Below are positions 18,506 to 27,226 of a DNA stretch of 64,000 nucleotides, piece after piece (the stretch's first letter is position 1; every line of letters begins with the position of its first letter). The notes below the pieces were generated by a model. The model worked only from the letters and a program-made list of their open reading frames with translations, had not been told where the DNA came from and did no database searches. The DNA lies in NCBI GenBank assembly GCA_023437365.1, contig JAEZGK010000028.1, forward strand, positions 16,916 to 80,915, written 5' to 3'. Made by a program: the position numbers and the translations under genes. The stretch comes from Bacillota bacterium (GTDB taxonomy: Bacteria > Bacillota > Clostridia > Lachnospirales > Lachnospiraceae).

Positions 18506-18868
18506 ATGAGTATATATAAATTAACTGAAAGTGAAGAAAGGTTTGCAGAATTAGTCTGGCAGAAGGAACCGATTGCATCAGGAGAACTTGTGAAGCTATG
18601 TGAAAAAGAAATGAATTGGAAGAAATCTACAACCTATACAGTACTAAAGAAATTATGTGATAATGGTGTTTTTCAAAATGAAAACGCGGTTGTTTCATCT
18701 ATAATCACAAAGGATGAGTATTACGCAAAGCAAAGTGTTCGCTTTGTTGAGGATGTCTTCGGAGGGTCATTGCCAAAATTTCTAACAGCTTTTATTGGAG
18801 CAAAAAAAATAAATAGGAAACAGGCAGAAGAGTTAAAGAAACTAATTGATGAGCATAAGTCCAAATAA
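18506..18868 (+). CDS. BlaI/MecI/CopY-family repressor
   Basis: 120 aa; GGAGGG ribosome site. Winged helix in the N-terminal 75 residues (LTESEERFAELVWQKEPIAS, then NWKKSTTYTVLKKLCDNGVF), with K-S-T-T-Y-T-V-L-K-K-L being the recognition-helix signature of the family. The C-terminal helices (about 80-120) are the dimerisation domain. In BlaI the repressor is cut by the membrane protease BlaR1 after signal sensing; the next gene encodes such a protease. It presumably binds the two dyads just upstream, so the pair is autoregulated. Confidence 0.9.
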   Translation: MSIYKLTESEERFAELVWQKEPIASGELVKLCEKEMNWKKSTTYTVLKKLCDNGVFQNENAVVSSIITKDEYYAKQSVRFVEDVFGGSLPKFLTAFIGAKKINRKQAEELKKLIDEHKSK

Positions 18869-18899
18869 ATATTTTGCTAACTAGGTGGGGAGGTATCGA

Positions 18900-21170
18900 A
18901 TGATTGATTTATTTATAGCTATTTTAAATATGAGCCTTAAAGCAAGCTATGTTATACTTATTGTTATGCTTATCAGACTACTACTTAAAAAAGCACCAAA
19001 ATTTATCTCCTATGCTATATGGAGTGTGGTTGCTTTTCGACTGCTCATACCCTTTTCCTTTGAAAGTATACTTAGTATCTTACCTAAGAGTATGAACACA
19101 AATCCGATTCCCCAGGATATAGTCTATCAAAAAGCTCCGCAGATAAACAGTGAGATAGAAACTGTAAACAATATAGTAAACCAATCACTTCCTGCTCCAA
19201 GTACTGTAGCCAGTGTAAATCCGATGCAGGTTTTTATCCTTATATGTTCATGCATTTGGATGTTGGGAATAGTAGCTTTGCTTATATATAGCTTAGTATC
19301 TGTGATACGATTACAGGGGCAGCTGAAAGAAGCTCAATTGCTGGAAGATAATATATTTGAAGCGAATAATTTAATCACACCCTTCGTGCTTGGCGTAATA
19401 AAGCCAAAGATATATTTACCTGCCGGACTTAACCCTGAAGAAAGAGTCTATATTATAATGCACGAACAGACTCATATTCGCCGAGCAGACCATGTTATTA
19501 AGATAATAGCCTTCATCATATTATCAATTCATTGGTTTAATCCCCTGGTATGGATTGCTTTTGTCCTTATGAGCAGGGATATGGAGCTTTCCTGTGATGA
19601 ACATGTATTGAAGGAAATGAAAGAAGATGTTAAAAAGCCTTATGCCAGTTCTCTATTGTCCCTTGCTATGGGAGGACATATGATAAACGGCAGCCCCCTT
19701 GCCTTTGGTGAGGGAAATGTAAAGGCGAGGATTAAAAACGTATTAAAGTATAAGAAGCCTTCCTTTTGGATGATTGTCATACCGATTATAATTGTAGTTT
19801 TTATTGGAATTGGATTAGGCACGAATCCTAAGCAGAAGGATCCCATTCAAAAAGAAGATGTCGCAGAGGGTAATCTCATAAAGCAAGATGATACTGTAAA
19901 GAGTAATTCTATTAACCAAGATAATGCTGTAAAGGGAAATTCTGTAAAGCGGGAGAGTGATGCAGCAGAAAAATCTTCGGTTATAACGGAGGAAGGCTAT
20001 TATACCAAAGTTAGGATTAAGAGTGTATCTGATCAGGTGGGCTTTAAAACCACAAATGAGTTCGACACAACAAACAATAAAATAGTAGCATACATTGATT
20101 CAATCCTAAGAGGCGGTGAGAGGGTATCGCCGGTAGAGGATTTGAATAATAACTATACCAATCAATATGCGATTGTATTATCGAATGACCTTAGTGAATC
20201 AAGCTGTAAGCTTTACTATGATACTCTATATGATAAAGCATATTTTGAGAAATATAATGGTCTCTATGAAATTGATGTAGATTTTGCACGATATATTGAT
20301 TCATTTCTAGAGAATAGAAATATAGACGTAAACATCGATGACATAGATGCCATAGCTCTGTTTGAGGCATATGGATGGACACTCGATTATAAGATTAATT
20401 CTATGAAGCAAAAAATCAATAACATCAAGACCTTATCGCAATTTAATCCAAATGCATATTATTTTGCATTTAACAATGAGCTTTCTAAGGATATCGGTCT
20501 GGATATGAGTGGTTACTCAGATACCTCAGATATAACAGTTGATATTTATCGGGTCCACGAGAGTATGCCTGAGGAGTTTTATCCAATTCAGAATGGCAGA
20601 GGAATTGTTGTTAAAGATGGAAATAAAATAATTGGTGCCTTTATCAGTGCAGGGCGTCACAGTGCCTTTAATGCTTGTAGTCTGAAGGGAAATAGCTTTG
20701 AAAAAGTGACAGGTCAGACAGTTAATGAATGGCTTACTGACATGGTTCAGGGGGATGAATTCGAAGATCGTATATCCTCATTAGAGCCTGAGCAGATTAT
20801 CGAGGAATACTTCAAGACCATAGATAATAAGGATGCAAATGCCGCACAGCGCTATATCTCGAGAAGTAGTCTTTTGGATAATTTGACCGCAAATATGCTT
20901 AATGAGGAACTATTTACTGAGGGAGTGAACTTGCCATTAACCGGTGCCGAACCAGGAGCAGTATCAAGCCTTAGCAATCTGAAATCTGCAAAACTATTAA
21001 AAGTAGAGTTATTTAACGACTCAAATAGCAATTCAAAAATATTCGCTGTAACAGTGGATATGCAATATAAGAAAGAAGGGATCGTCAGTAGCGGAGAGCA
21101 GTTTTGGAATTGCATCATGGTTTATGAATCTCCTCAAACAGGATGGAAAATAGAAGAGTTTGGACATTAA
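18900..21170 (+). CDS. BlaR1/MecR1-type M56 sensor protease with DUF5301/DUF4830/DUF4829-like output region
   Basis: 756 aa from ATG 18900 (GGGGAGG 6 bp upstream). Membrane helices near the N-terminus and at about 110 precede the M56 zinc protease: HEQTH (residues 188-192) and the downstream SRDMELSCDEHVL. A last helix (FWMIVIPIIIVVFIGIGLGT, about 289-310) places the C-terminal 440 residues outside the cell. In true BlaR1 this part is a penicillin-binding domain with SxxK; none is seen here. Instead there are three regions resembling DUF5301 (about 355-410), DUF4830 (about 480-615, ending in TVNEWL) and DUF4829 (about 630-756). The ligand is therefore probably not a beta-lactam. No target gene follows; the module ends in repeat block B. 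Confidence 0.75.
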   Translation: MIDLFIAILNMSLKASYVILIVMLIRLLLKKAPKFISYAIWSVVAFRLLIPFSFESILSILPKSMNTNPIPQDIVYQKAPQINSEIETVNNIVNQSLPAPSTVASVNPMQVFILICSCIWMLGIVALLIYSLVSVIRLQGQLKEAQLLEDNIFEANNLITPFVLGVIKPKIYLPAGLNPEERVYIIMHEQTHIRRADHVIKIIAFIILSIHWFNPLVWIAFVLMSRDMELSCDEHVLKEMKEDVKKPYASSLLSLAMGGHMINGSPLAFGEGNVKARIKNVLKYKKPSFWMIVIPIIIVVFIGIGLGTNPKQKDPIQKEDVAEGNLIKQDDTVKSNSINQDNAVKGNSVKRESDAAEKSSVITEEGYYTKVRIKSVSDQVGFKTTNEFDTTNNKIVAYIDSILRGGERVSPVEDLNNNYTNQYAIVLSNDLSESSCKLYYDTLYDKAYFEKYNGLYEIDVDFARYIDSFLENRNIDVNIDDIDAIALFEAYGWTLDYKINSMKQKINNIKTLSQFNPNAYYFAFNNELSKDIGLDMSGYSDTSDITVDIYRVHESMPEEFYPIQNGRGIVVKDGNKIIGAFISAGRHSAFNACSLKGNSFEKVTGQTVNEWLTDMVQGDEFEDRISSLEPEQIIEEYFKTIDNKDANAAQRYISRSSLLDNLTANMLNEELFTEGVNLPLTGAEPGAVSSLSNLKSAKLLKVELFNDSNSNSKIFAVTVDMQYKKEGIVSSGEQFWNCIMVYESPQTGWKIEEFGH

Positions 21171-21248
21171 AGGTAGCGAAAACATTCCTAAAAGTAGTCG
21201 GACTGTAGCACTGATATTTGATTTCATACGGTTTTGCTTAGTTTTAAA

Positions 21249-21446
21249 ACGGATAACTGGGAGTAAAGTGATTCCGAAAAAAAGTAGAATTACTCAGGAA
21301 GAAAAAACATTTCGCCGGTGGGCTCATGCTTTTTCTTGCAGCCTTCACTTCTTTTGGTTAACTCACTTACAGAAAAACAGAGGTCTATGACACCTAATCG
21401 GTGCCATAGACCTCTGTTTTTCTGTAAGCGGATAACGGGAATCGAA
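21249..21446. repeat. Repeat block B: tRNA-Gly 3' copy with palindrome
   Basis: Same order as blocks A and C: tRNA-like ACGGATAACTGGGA (21249-21262), degenerate hairpin 2 (GAGTAA 21261-21266 with TTACTC 21290-21295), GGAAGAA...CGCCGGTGGGCTCATG...TTTTTCTT (hairpin 3), then a 63-bp near-perfect palindrome (21366-21428), then the tRNA core GCGGATAACGGGAATCGAA. The 24 bp at 21423-21446 are identical to 36222-36245 at the intact tRNA-Gly gene. I interpret it as the attachment-site copy at the outer end of the restriction-modification module. The first 80 bp after the BlaR1 stop (21171-21248) show nothing else. Confidence 0.75.
21366..21428. terminator. 63-bp palindrome, terminator-like
   Basis: Arms of 29 bp (21366-21394 and 21400-21428) pair with a single mismatch around the loop TAATC. 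The core CAGAGGTCTATG...CATAGACCTCTG is flanked by A5 and T5, so it is a bidirectional intrinsic terminator in form. It occupies the same place relative to the tRNA core as the unrelated palindrome at 36165-36228. Confidence 0.75.
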
Positions 21447-21512
21447 TACATATGAAAACCCGAGGAGTCCTTATTTAATGCTTGTCAGATCGCAAGGACA
21501 TGGTCGCCAGGT
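21447..21512. repeat. Left-end repeat of the restriction-modification module
   Basis: Matches 18281-18345 (CTTATTTAATGCTTGTCAG, then GCAAGGAC and TGGTCGCC). It marks the inner left end of the second module. Confidence 0.6.
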
Positions 21513-21592
21513 CAGAAATTCATATCGGAAAGGATAATAAGAATTTGAGATTTGGTAGCCATTTGGTAGTCTGACGTATAATTACAATCATT

Positions 21593-21838
21593 CTATAATG
21601 CATCAAGAAGGTCATCTTTAATGTCCTTTATAATAGATGTAACTTTCAAATTGTTTTTAAATTGTTGAATATTGTTTGACTTTATTTTCTTGCCTCGTTC
21701 GTAACCAGCTTCAAGGGTCAGGATGTTTGCTTTGTATTTTGATATGCCCAATTTTATAGCTAAATCCGATATCCATAAGTTTCTGCTTCCATATTCGTTT
21801 TCAATTAAGTTGTATATTATCTCCGCTTTACTATTCAT
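21593..21838 (-). CDS. Small helix-turn-helix-like protein
   Basis: 81 aa from ATG 21838 (AAAGGAG 8 bp upstream); an upstream in-frame GTG is less well placed. The segment LWISDLAIKLGISKYKANIL (about residues 18-38) has the spacing of a helix-turn-helix; the rest is lysine-rich and helical. It is 19 bp downstream of the 206-aa gene on the same strand, so the two are an operon. This layout, at the edge of a defence module, would fit a toxin-antitoxin or regulator pair, but no family is recognised. Confidence 0.55.
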   Translation of the reverse strand: MNSKAEIIYNLIENEYGSRNLWISDLAIKLGISKYKANILTLEAGYERGKKIKSNNIQQFKNNLKVTSIIKDIKDDLLDAL

Positions 21839-21857
21839 TATACACACTCCTTTTAAA

Positions 21858-22478
21858 TTAGATCATTAAGATATTACTAGAACAGCCCTTAAAGGCTCTT
21901 TGGTATACACCAACGCCACTTGTATTACCAAGAAAATCTAACGGCAAATTCTGTGTTTCTACCTCTTTAAGTTCAAGTAATGTCTTAAACTCATAATGGA
22001 TTATCGGTGTTATATCTGTTACAAACGTTGCTTGCTGTATACTAAGTTGATCCTGTTTTATGATTTCTGAAATAATAAATCTTGCATAGGGTAGATATTT
22101 ATTTCTAGTTCTGTCTTTTACAAAGATAACAAGTTGATTGAGGCCTTCTATTTTTGTGAAATCACCGGTTAATGGGTAATAGGTTTTACCATATCTGTTA
22201 ACCGAATCTACAAAAATATCTGCAATCATTTTTCCTGTAAAACTTTTATAACTTCCAGTCGGAATTATTTTTCCATTTTTTAATATATAGATTTCCCAGT
22301 TGTCGGTAGATGTTGAGATCATTCTTGCCCCAATTGAAAAATCACGACCTTCTTTCGTGATGGTCTGGTAAGAATGTGGTTGACATACCCCACTTTCTAT
22401 TTCTAAAAAAGTTTCTGAAATAATTTTATCACGTGCTACTTTAGATAAAAAATTAAAATCATTATAACTTAACGCCAT
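21858..22478 (-). CDS. Hypothetical protein, partner of the small HTH-like gene
   Basis: 206 aa; AAAGGAG before ATG 22478. No signal peptide or membrane helix. Readable segments are FSIGARMISTSTDNWEIYIL, KIIPTGSYKSFTGKMIADIF and TGDFTKIEGLNQLVIFVKD, a mixed alpha/beta protein without a motif I can assign. First gene of a two-gene minus-strand operon, divergent from the Z1 ATPase. Base composition is AT-rich like the rest of the module. Confidence 0.55.
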   Translation of the reverse strand: MALSYNDFNFLSKVARDKIISETFLEIESGVCQPHSYQTITKEGRDFSIGARMISTSTDNWEIYILKNGKIIPTGSYKSFTGKMIADIFVDSVNRYGKTYYPLTGDFTKIEGLNQLVIFVKDRTRNKYLPYARFIISEIIKQDQLSIQQATFVTDITPIIHYEFKTLLELKEVETQNLPLDFLGNTSGVGVYQRAFKGCSSNILMI

Positions 22479-22856
22479 AGCTATTCTCCTTTCACCTCAA
22501 TCTAGGGCCATACATTTATACCTAACAATATAGCATATATAAATAGCAAATGCAACATTTTTTTACTATGTAAGGTATACTTTTATAACTAAAGTTTTTA
22601 AAAGTGTAAAATTAATATAAACATAGAGCTCATCAGAAACCAAGATAATTCTGAGTCTTAGGATAATTTTGTTATTCAAATCTGGCCAGAAAACACATAG
22701 TTTGTGAATCCCCTGCTCCAGACATACCATTTCCAGAATTTCAATTTAATGTAATTTACCCAACAAGTAGAAAATTGTTGGAAAAGCTTTGTAAAAAATT
22801 GAAAATGGTATATAATGGAATTATATTGTAAGAATTTATTATAAAGGAGGAAGGAA
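22479..22856 (+). promoter_or_regulatory. Divergent intergenic region with promoter of the Z1 gene
   Basis: 378 bp, very AT-rich. TTGTAA (22789-22794), 16-bp spacer and TATAAT (22811-22816), then AAAGGAGG (22843-22850), drive the Z1 gene. The opposite promoter for 22478 should also lie here but is not distinct. No gene seen. Confidence 0.5.
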
Positions 22857-24677
22857 ATGCTTGACTTTGAAACATTGATAAATCAGATTGATGATAGAAG
22901 TGAATATGAACGAAGAATAACAAGATTAAAAGAAATAGGATATCAAACTAATAACATTGAAGAGACAGTTGAGAAGTCAGTGCTTAATATCAAAGAAGGT
23001 TATGATTCCTTTGTAATTTATGGAGAACCGCAGTGTGGTAAAACAGAACTGATGATAGCCTTATCTGCAAGATTAATTGATGAAGGATATAAAATCATCA
23101 TTGTCCTTCTGAATGATGATATCGATCTACTAAATCAAAATTTACAAAGATTTAGAGAGTCAGCTATTAATCCAACACCAGTTAATTACACCGAGGTACT
23201 TGAGGAAAATATAGGTGCAAGAAAATGGATAATATTTTGTAAAAAGAACGCAAAAGATTTATTTAAGTTAGACAATGCCCTGAATAATATATCTGAGAAA
23301 ATTATTATAGATGATGAAGGGGACTATGCAAGTCCCAACGGAAAAGTGAATAAAGCGGATCAAACAAAAATAAATGAATTAATTGGAAAGCTTATTCGCA
23401 ATAAGGGAGTATATATTGGTGTAACAGCAACCCCAGCAAGACTTGACTTGAACAATACTTTTCAAAATTTAACGGAACATTGGGTGAAATTTAAACCTCA
23501 TGAGAACTATGTTGGAAAAGAAGTTTTCTTTCCTGTAAATGGAAATGAAGAATTGAAGTTTGCCTTAAGAAAGTTGCCGAATGAAGGAGATAAGCCAGTA
23601 TTTATTAGGAGGGCTATTGCTAATTTTATTGTAAATACATCTATTTTAAATACAATTGGGAATCTGCAAGGGAATTATTCTTTTTTAATTCACACAAGTG
23701 GGGAGGTTGATGAACATTCTAGGGATCGCAAGGATGTTATTAACTATTTTGAAGGGTTGATTGAAAAGCAGAACAAAAACCACAAAAGATATTGGGAAGA
23801 AATAATAAAAACAGTAGAGGAAAAATGTATGGACAAAGAAAGCTCTACTGAGGTTTTTCAATATGCTTATCAGAACATTTCAAATCAGAGTGTATCTATT
23901 ATAAATTCAAAAAATAAGAACAGTGTTGGAGTAGATACCAATTCGCCAGCATCAATTTTTTCGGTTTTCATTGGAGGCAATAAAGTGTCGAGAGGAATAA
24001 CTTTTGGCAATCTACTAGGCATGTTTTTTACCAGAGATGCACAGAAAATACAGCAAGACACGTATATACAAAGAGCTAGAATGTTCGGAAATCGAAAAAA
24101 ATATTTAAAATACTTTGAGCTATGGATAACTGAAGAATTATATAATGATTGGAGAAGATGCTTTATGTATCATTATCTATCATTAATGTCAATTGATACA
24201 AATGGGAGCGCACCTGTTTGGATAGGTGATCAAAGAATTCAACCGGTAGCAGCGCAAAGCATTGACAAAAGAACATTACTTCTTGAAAAGGGAGAGATGG
24301 TATTTCCTAAGTTTTCATATTCAGAAGAAATTCAGAGAATTATCTATGAAGTGAAAACCACAGAAGAGGCGCTTAAAAAAATGCAGGAGCATCTTGGTAA
24401 TGATCTGTTTCCAAGGTATGTTTATGATTTTATTATAAATAATTCGAGATCAATTAATCACGATGTTAACATATTACCTTCACGATTTATTTCTGACAGC
24501 AGTGATTATCATGAAGAACTCTATAGAAAACGAGGAATACTAGGTGGAACTGATTTGAAGCAATATGGAATACATAAGTTAATGATAGTTCATAATTCAG
24601 CAAATGAAGCAAGATTGATCTATTATTTTGATGGGAAAGCCAACTTTTTTAAGAATAGCAGGGGGATTGGCAAATGA
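22857..24677 (+). CDS. Z1-domain ATPase/helicase-like protein
   Basis: 606 aa. Walker A GEPQCGKTE (residues 56-64), Walker B-like IIIDDEGDYA (about 150), helicase motif III-like GVTATPARL (about 187), and the Z1 signature GGNKVSRGITFGNLLGMFF (about 371-389) followed by Q-rich QQDTYIQRARMFG, a motif VI-like arginine segment. Z1 proteins are GHKL- or SF2-associated ATPases found beside DNA methylases and nucleases in bacterial defence loci. Here the gene leads the plus-strand run of the module and its stop overlaps the next start (ATGA). It may supply the translocase of an additional nuclease or assist the type I system. It has no nuclease motif of its own. Confidence 0.8.
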   Translation: MLDFETLINQIDDRSEYERRITRLKEIGYQTNNIEETVEKSVLNIKEGYDSFVIYGEPQCGKTELMIALSARLIDEGYKIIIVLLNDDIDLLNQNLQRFRESAINPTPVNYTEVLEENIGARKWIIFCKKNAKDLFKLDNALNNISEKIIIDDEGDYASPNGKVNKADQTKINELIGKLIRNKGVYIGVTATPARLDLNNTFQNLTEHWVKFKPHENYVGKEVFFPVNGNEELKFALRKLPNEGDKPVFIRRAIANFIVNTSILNTIGNLQGNYSFLIHTSGEVDEHSRDRKDVINYFEGLIEKQNKNHKRYWEEIIKTVEEKCMDKESSTEVFQYAYQNISNQSVSIINSKNKNSVGVDTNSPASIFSVFIGGNKVSRGITFGNLLGMFFTRDAQKIQQDTYIQRARMFGNRKKYLKYFELWITEELYNDWRRCFMYHYLSLMSIDTNGSAPVWIGDQRIQPVAAQSIDKRTLLLEKGEMVFPKFSYSEEIQRIIYEVKTTEEALKKMQEHLGNDLFPRYVYDFIINNSRSINHDVNILPSRFISDSSDYHEELYRKRGILGGTDLKQYGIHKLMIVHNSANEARLIYYFDGKANFFKNSRGIGK

Positions 24678-25615
24678 TTAAGGAGTATGAGCAGTATCAT
24701 GGGATGGCACTATGTAGATTGGCCCATAAATTTAGTGGGTATAAAATATCCACTAATGTAAACGATGACAACAGTTCATATCTTATTAATGACACTTTTG
24801 GAGTATACATAAAATATTCAAAAAAGAGGTTAACACCTTGGACATTTGCCTTTAACTCAGAACATTATAAGGCTATTCTAAAGCTTGTAAATAACCAGCA
24901 ACAGGTTTTTATATTACTTGTCTGTGGAATGGATGGAATTTGTTGCATAGATTATGTAGAATTTTCTCAAGTAATATCAAGCATTATTGATAATGAAATT
25001 AAATATGTATCCGTTTCAAGATTTAAGAATCAACAATATCAGGTTTCTGGAACTGATGGTGAAATAAAACATAAATTTGCTGACTCGGATATGTTATTAT
25101 TTGAAGGGTCATCACATACTGCCAAAACTATAATGGACAATATTTTAAATGAAGTTTCTGTCATTGAGCAAAACCCAGAAGATAGAATCAATGTAATCAT
25201 GAATCACCAGGATAATAATTTAAAAAATACAAGTTGTAAACATTTTGATGATAAATCAAATCATTGCCTAAATACTGTATCGCCATATTTTATACTAAAT
25301 TGCTGTGGTGCAATACGCTGTAAACATTACGAAAAGATTAAAAACGGAGATGGTATAAATAGTATAACAAAAAGATTTGTTAGTAAAGTCGATACATTTA
25401 ATCGTAAGAAAACCGATCAAGGTATCTCTCTTGGTGATAAAGTGTTATTATACTTTTATGAGTGCAAACAGCAGCAGACATTGAATATAGGCACTAATAA
25501 TAATGCGTTATCATTGCTTGAGAGGGAGTGTCTTGGTAAAAGGAATGGGGAGAAGATAGAAGTAAATAATTCGCACTATGTTGTTGTAAATTATACAAGG
25601 AATATCTATAATTAG
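24674..25615 (+). CDS. Protein with Cys/His cluster and GreA-like C-terminal domain
   Basis: 313 aa, translationally coupled to the Z1 gene. The N-terminal 150 residues (FGVYIKYSKKRLTPWTFAF, then VFILLVCGMDGICCIDYVEF) have an alpha/beta look reminiscent of PD-(D/E)xK-like folds, but I cannot point to a full active site. A Cys/His cluster follows (residues about 187-222: C-K-H, then C, C-C, and C-K-H-Y), suggesting a metal site. The last 65 residues (GDKVLLYFYECKQQQTLNIG, then ALSLLERECLGKRNGEKIEV) look like the FKBP-like C-terminal domain of GreA/GreB. The combination suggests interaction with RNA polymerase or DNA. The assignment is mine by eye. Confidence 0.55.
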   Translation: MIKEYEQYHGMALCRLAHKFSGYKISTNVNDDNSSYLINDTFGVYIKYSKKRLTPWTFAFNSEHYKAILKLVNNQQQVFILLVCGMDGICCIDYVEFSQVISSIIDNEIKYVSVSRFKNQQYQVSGTDGEIKHKFADSDMLLFEGSSHTAKTIMDNILNEVSVIEQNPEDRINVIMNHQDNNLKNTSCKHFDDKSNHCLNTVSPYFILNCCGAIRCKHYEKIKNGDGINSITKRFVSKVDTFNRKKTDQGISLGDKVLLYFYECKQQQTLNIGTNNNALSLLERECLGKRNGEKIEVNNSHYVVVNYTRNIYN

Positions 25616-25711
25616 GGACAATCATATGATAATTTTTATGCAATTGCCCATCAGATGGGACATAAAGGAATTATTATATGAAAAAATGAAATAAAAGGGG
25701 TACGGAAAGTT

Positions 25712-27226
25712 ATGGCAAATGGAAGTACAAATGTAGGCTTTGAGGATAAGCTCTGGTTGGCGGCAGATAAATTAAGAGGAAGCATGGATGCATCTGAATA
25801 TAAGCATGTAGTTCTGGGGTTGATATTCTTAAAATTCGTATCTGATTCCTTCAACACAAAACATGAGGAGTTACTGCATGAAGCAGCCGGTTTTGAGGAA
25901 GATAAAGACGAATATACTGCGGATAATATATTTTATGTTCCTCTTGATGCAAGATGGAGTTTAATTGCTTCCTATGCAACATCCCCTGAGATAGGAAAAG
26001 TAATCGATAAAGCAATGGAAATACTGGAGAAGGAAAATCCGGTTTTAAAAGGTGTATTAAGCAAGAATTATTCCAGACCTGAGCTTGATAAAACGAGACT
26101 TGGTGAATTGGTGACTCTTTTTACTAATATAGATGTAGGTACCGATACAGCGATTGAGAGAGATGTTCTTGGTAGAGTGTATGAATATTTCCTTGGTAAA
26201 TTTGCTAGCGCAGAGGGCAAACTGGGTGGAGAGTTCTACACTCCAGCCTGTGTTGTAAGGACATTGGTTGAGATAATTGAGCCATACAAAGGAAGGATTT
26301 ACGACCCTTGCTGTGGCTCTGGTGGCATGTTCTGCCAATCTGCAAAATTCATTAAGGAGCATCAAGGCAATGTCAATAATATCTCGGTATATGGTCAGGA
26401 AAGCAACCCGACAACTTGGAAGCTTGCAAAAATGAATCTGGCATTAAGACAGATCGATGCTGATCTTGGAACTCATAATGCGGATTCGTTTCACGAGGAT
26501 TTACATAAACAGCTGAAGGCAGACTTCATTCTTGCCAACCCTCCATTCAATATTTCTGACTGGGGCGGAGAAAAAATTCAGGAAGATGTTCGTTGGAGAT
26601 ATGGGACACCTCCAACCGGAAATGCAAACTATGCATGGTTACAGCATATGCTTCATCATCTAAATCCGATGAATGGTATATGTGGTACAGTTCTTGCAAA
26701 TGGGTCATTGAGCTCTAATACATCTAATGAAGGTGCGATTCGAGCTAATATGCTACGCTCTGATGTGGTGGAGTGTATCGTAGCTATGCCGGGACAATTA
26801 TTTTATTCCACCGGTATACCGGTATGTCTATGGATCATGCGAAAAGGTAAGAATGAGAATACCAAAGATAAGGTACTCTTTATTGATGCTAGAAATTTTG
26901 GGCATATGATTGATCGCCGTGTTCGTGAACTAAGTGAGGAAGACATTCAGAAGATTGCCGATACTTATCATAGCTGGAAAAATGATCAGGGATATGAGGA
27001 TGTTCAGGGATTTTGCAAAGCAGCAACAATCGACGAGATATCGGAAAATGATTACATTCTAACTCCGGGTAGATATGTTGGCATTGAAGAAGTTGAGGAT
27101 GATGGCATTCCATTTGAAGAGAAGATGGAGAAACTGACAAAAGAGATTATGCAACAGTTTAAGGAATCCAGGGAGCTGGAGGAGAAAATTAGGAGAGCTC
27201 TTGGAGGGATTGGTTATGAAATTTGA
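25712..27226 (+). CDS. hsdM: Type I restriction-modification DNA methyltransferase subunit M
   Basis: 504 aa. Helical N-terminal HsdM domain (LWLAADKLRGSMDASEYKHV, then FLKFVSDSFN), then the N6-adenine methyltransferase: motif I DPCCGSGGMF (about residues 199-208), catalytic motif IV NPPFNISDW (about 276). Length is normal. With HsdS it methylates adenine in a bipartite site and marks host DNA; with HsdR it forms the restriction complex. GGGG-type ribosome site upstream. Its end overlaps hsdS by 11 bp. Confidence 0.95.
   Translation: MANGSTNVGFEDKLWLAADKLRGSMDASEYKHVVLGLIFLKFVSDSFNTKHEELLHEAAGFEEDKDEYTADNIFYVPLDARWSLIASYATSPEIGKVIDKAMEILEKENPVLKGVLSKNYSRPELDKTRLGELVTLFTNIDVGTDTAIERDVLGRVYEYFLGKFASAEGKLGGEFYTPACVVRTLVEIIEPYKGRIYDPCCGSGGMFCQSAKFIKEHQGNVNNISVYGQESNPTTWKLAKMNLALRQIDADLGTHNADSFHEDLHKQLKADFILANPPFNISDWGGEKIQEDVRWRYGTPPTGNANYAWLQHMLHHLNPMNGICGTVLANGSLSSNTSNEGAIRANMLRSDVVECIVAMPGQLFYSTGIPVCLWIMRKGKNENTKDKVLFIDARNFGHMIDRRVRELSEEDIQKIADTYHSWKNDQGYEDVQGFCKAATIDEISENDYILTPGRYVGIEEVEDDGIPFEEKMEKLTKEIMQQFKESRELEEKIRRALGGIGYEI

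Noticed and set aside
18900..21170. Beta-lactam resistance locus
   Set aside because: BlaI/BlaR1-type proteins suggest it, but there is no beta-lactamase gene and no penicillin-binding sensor domain.
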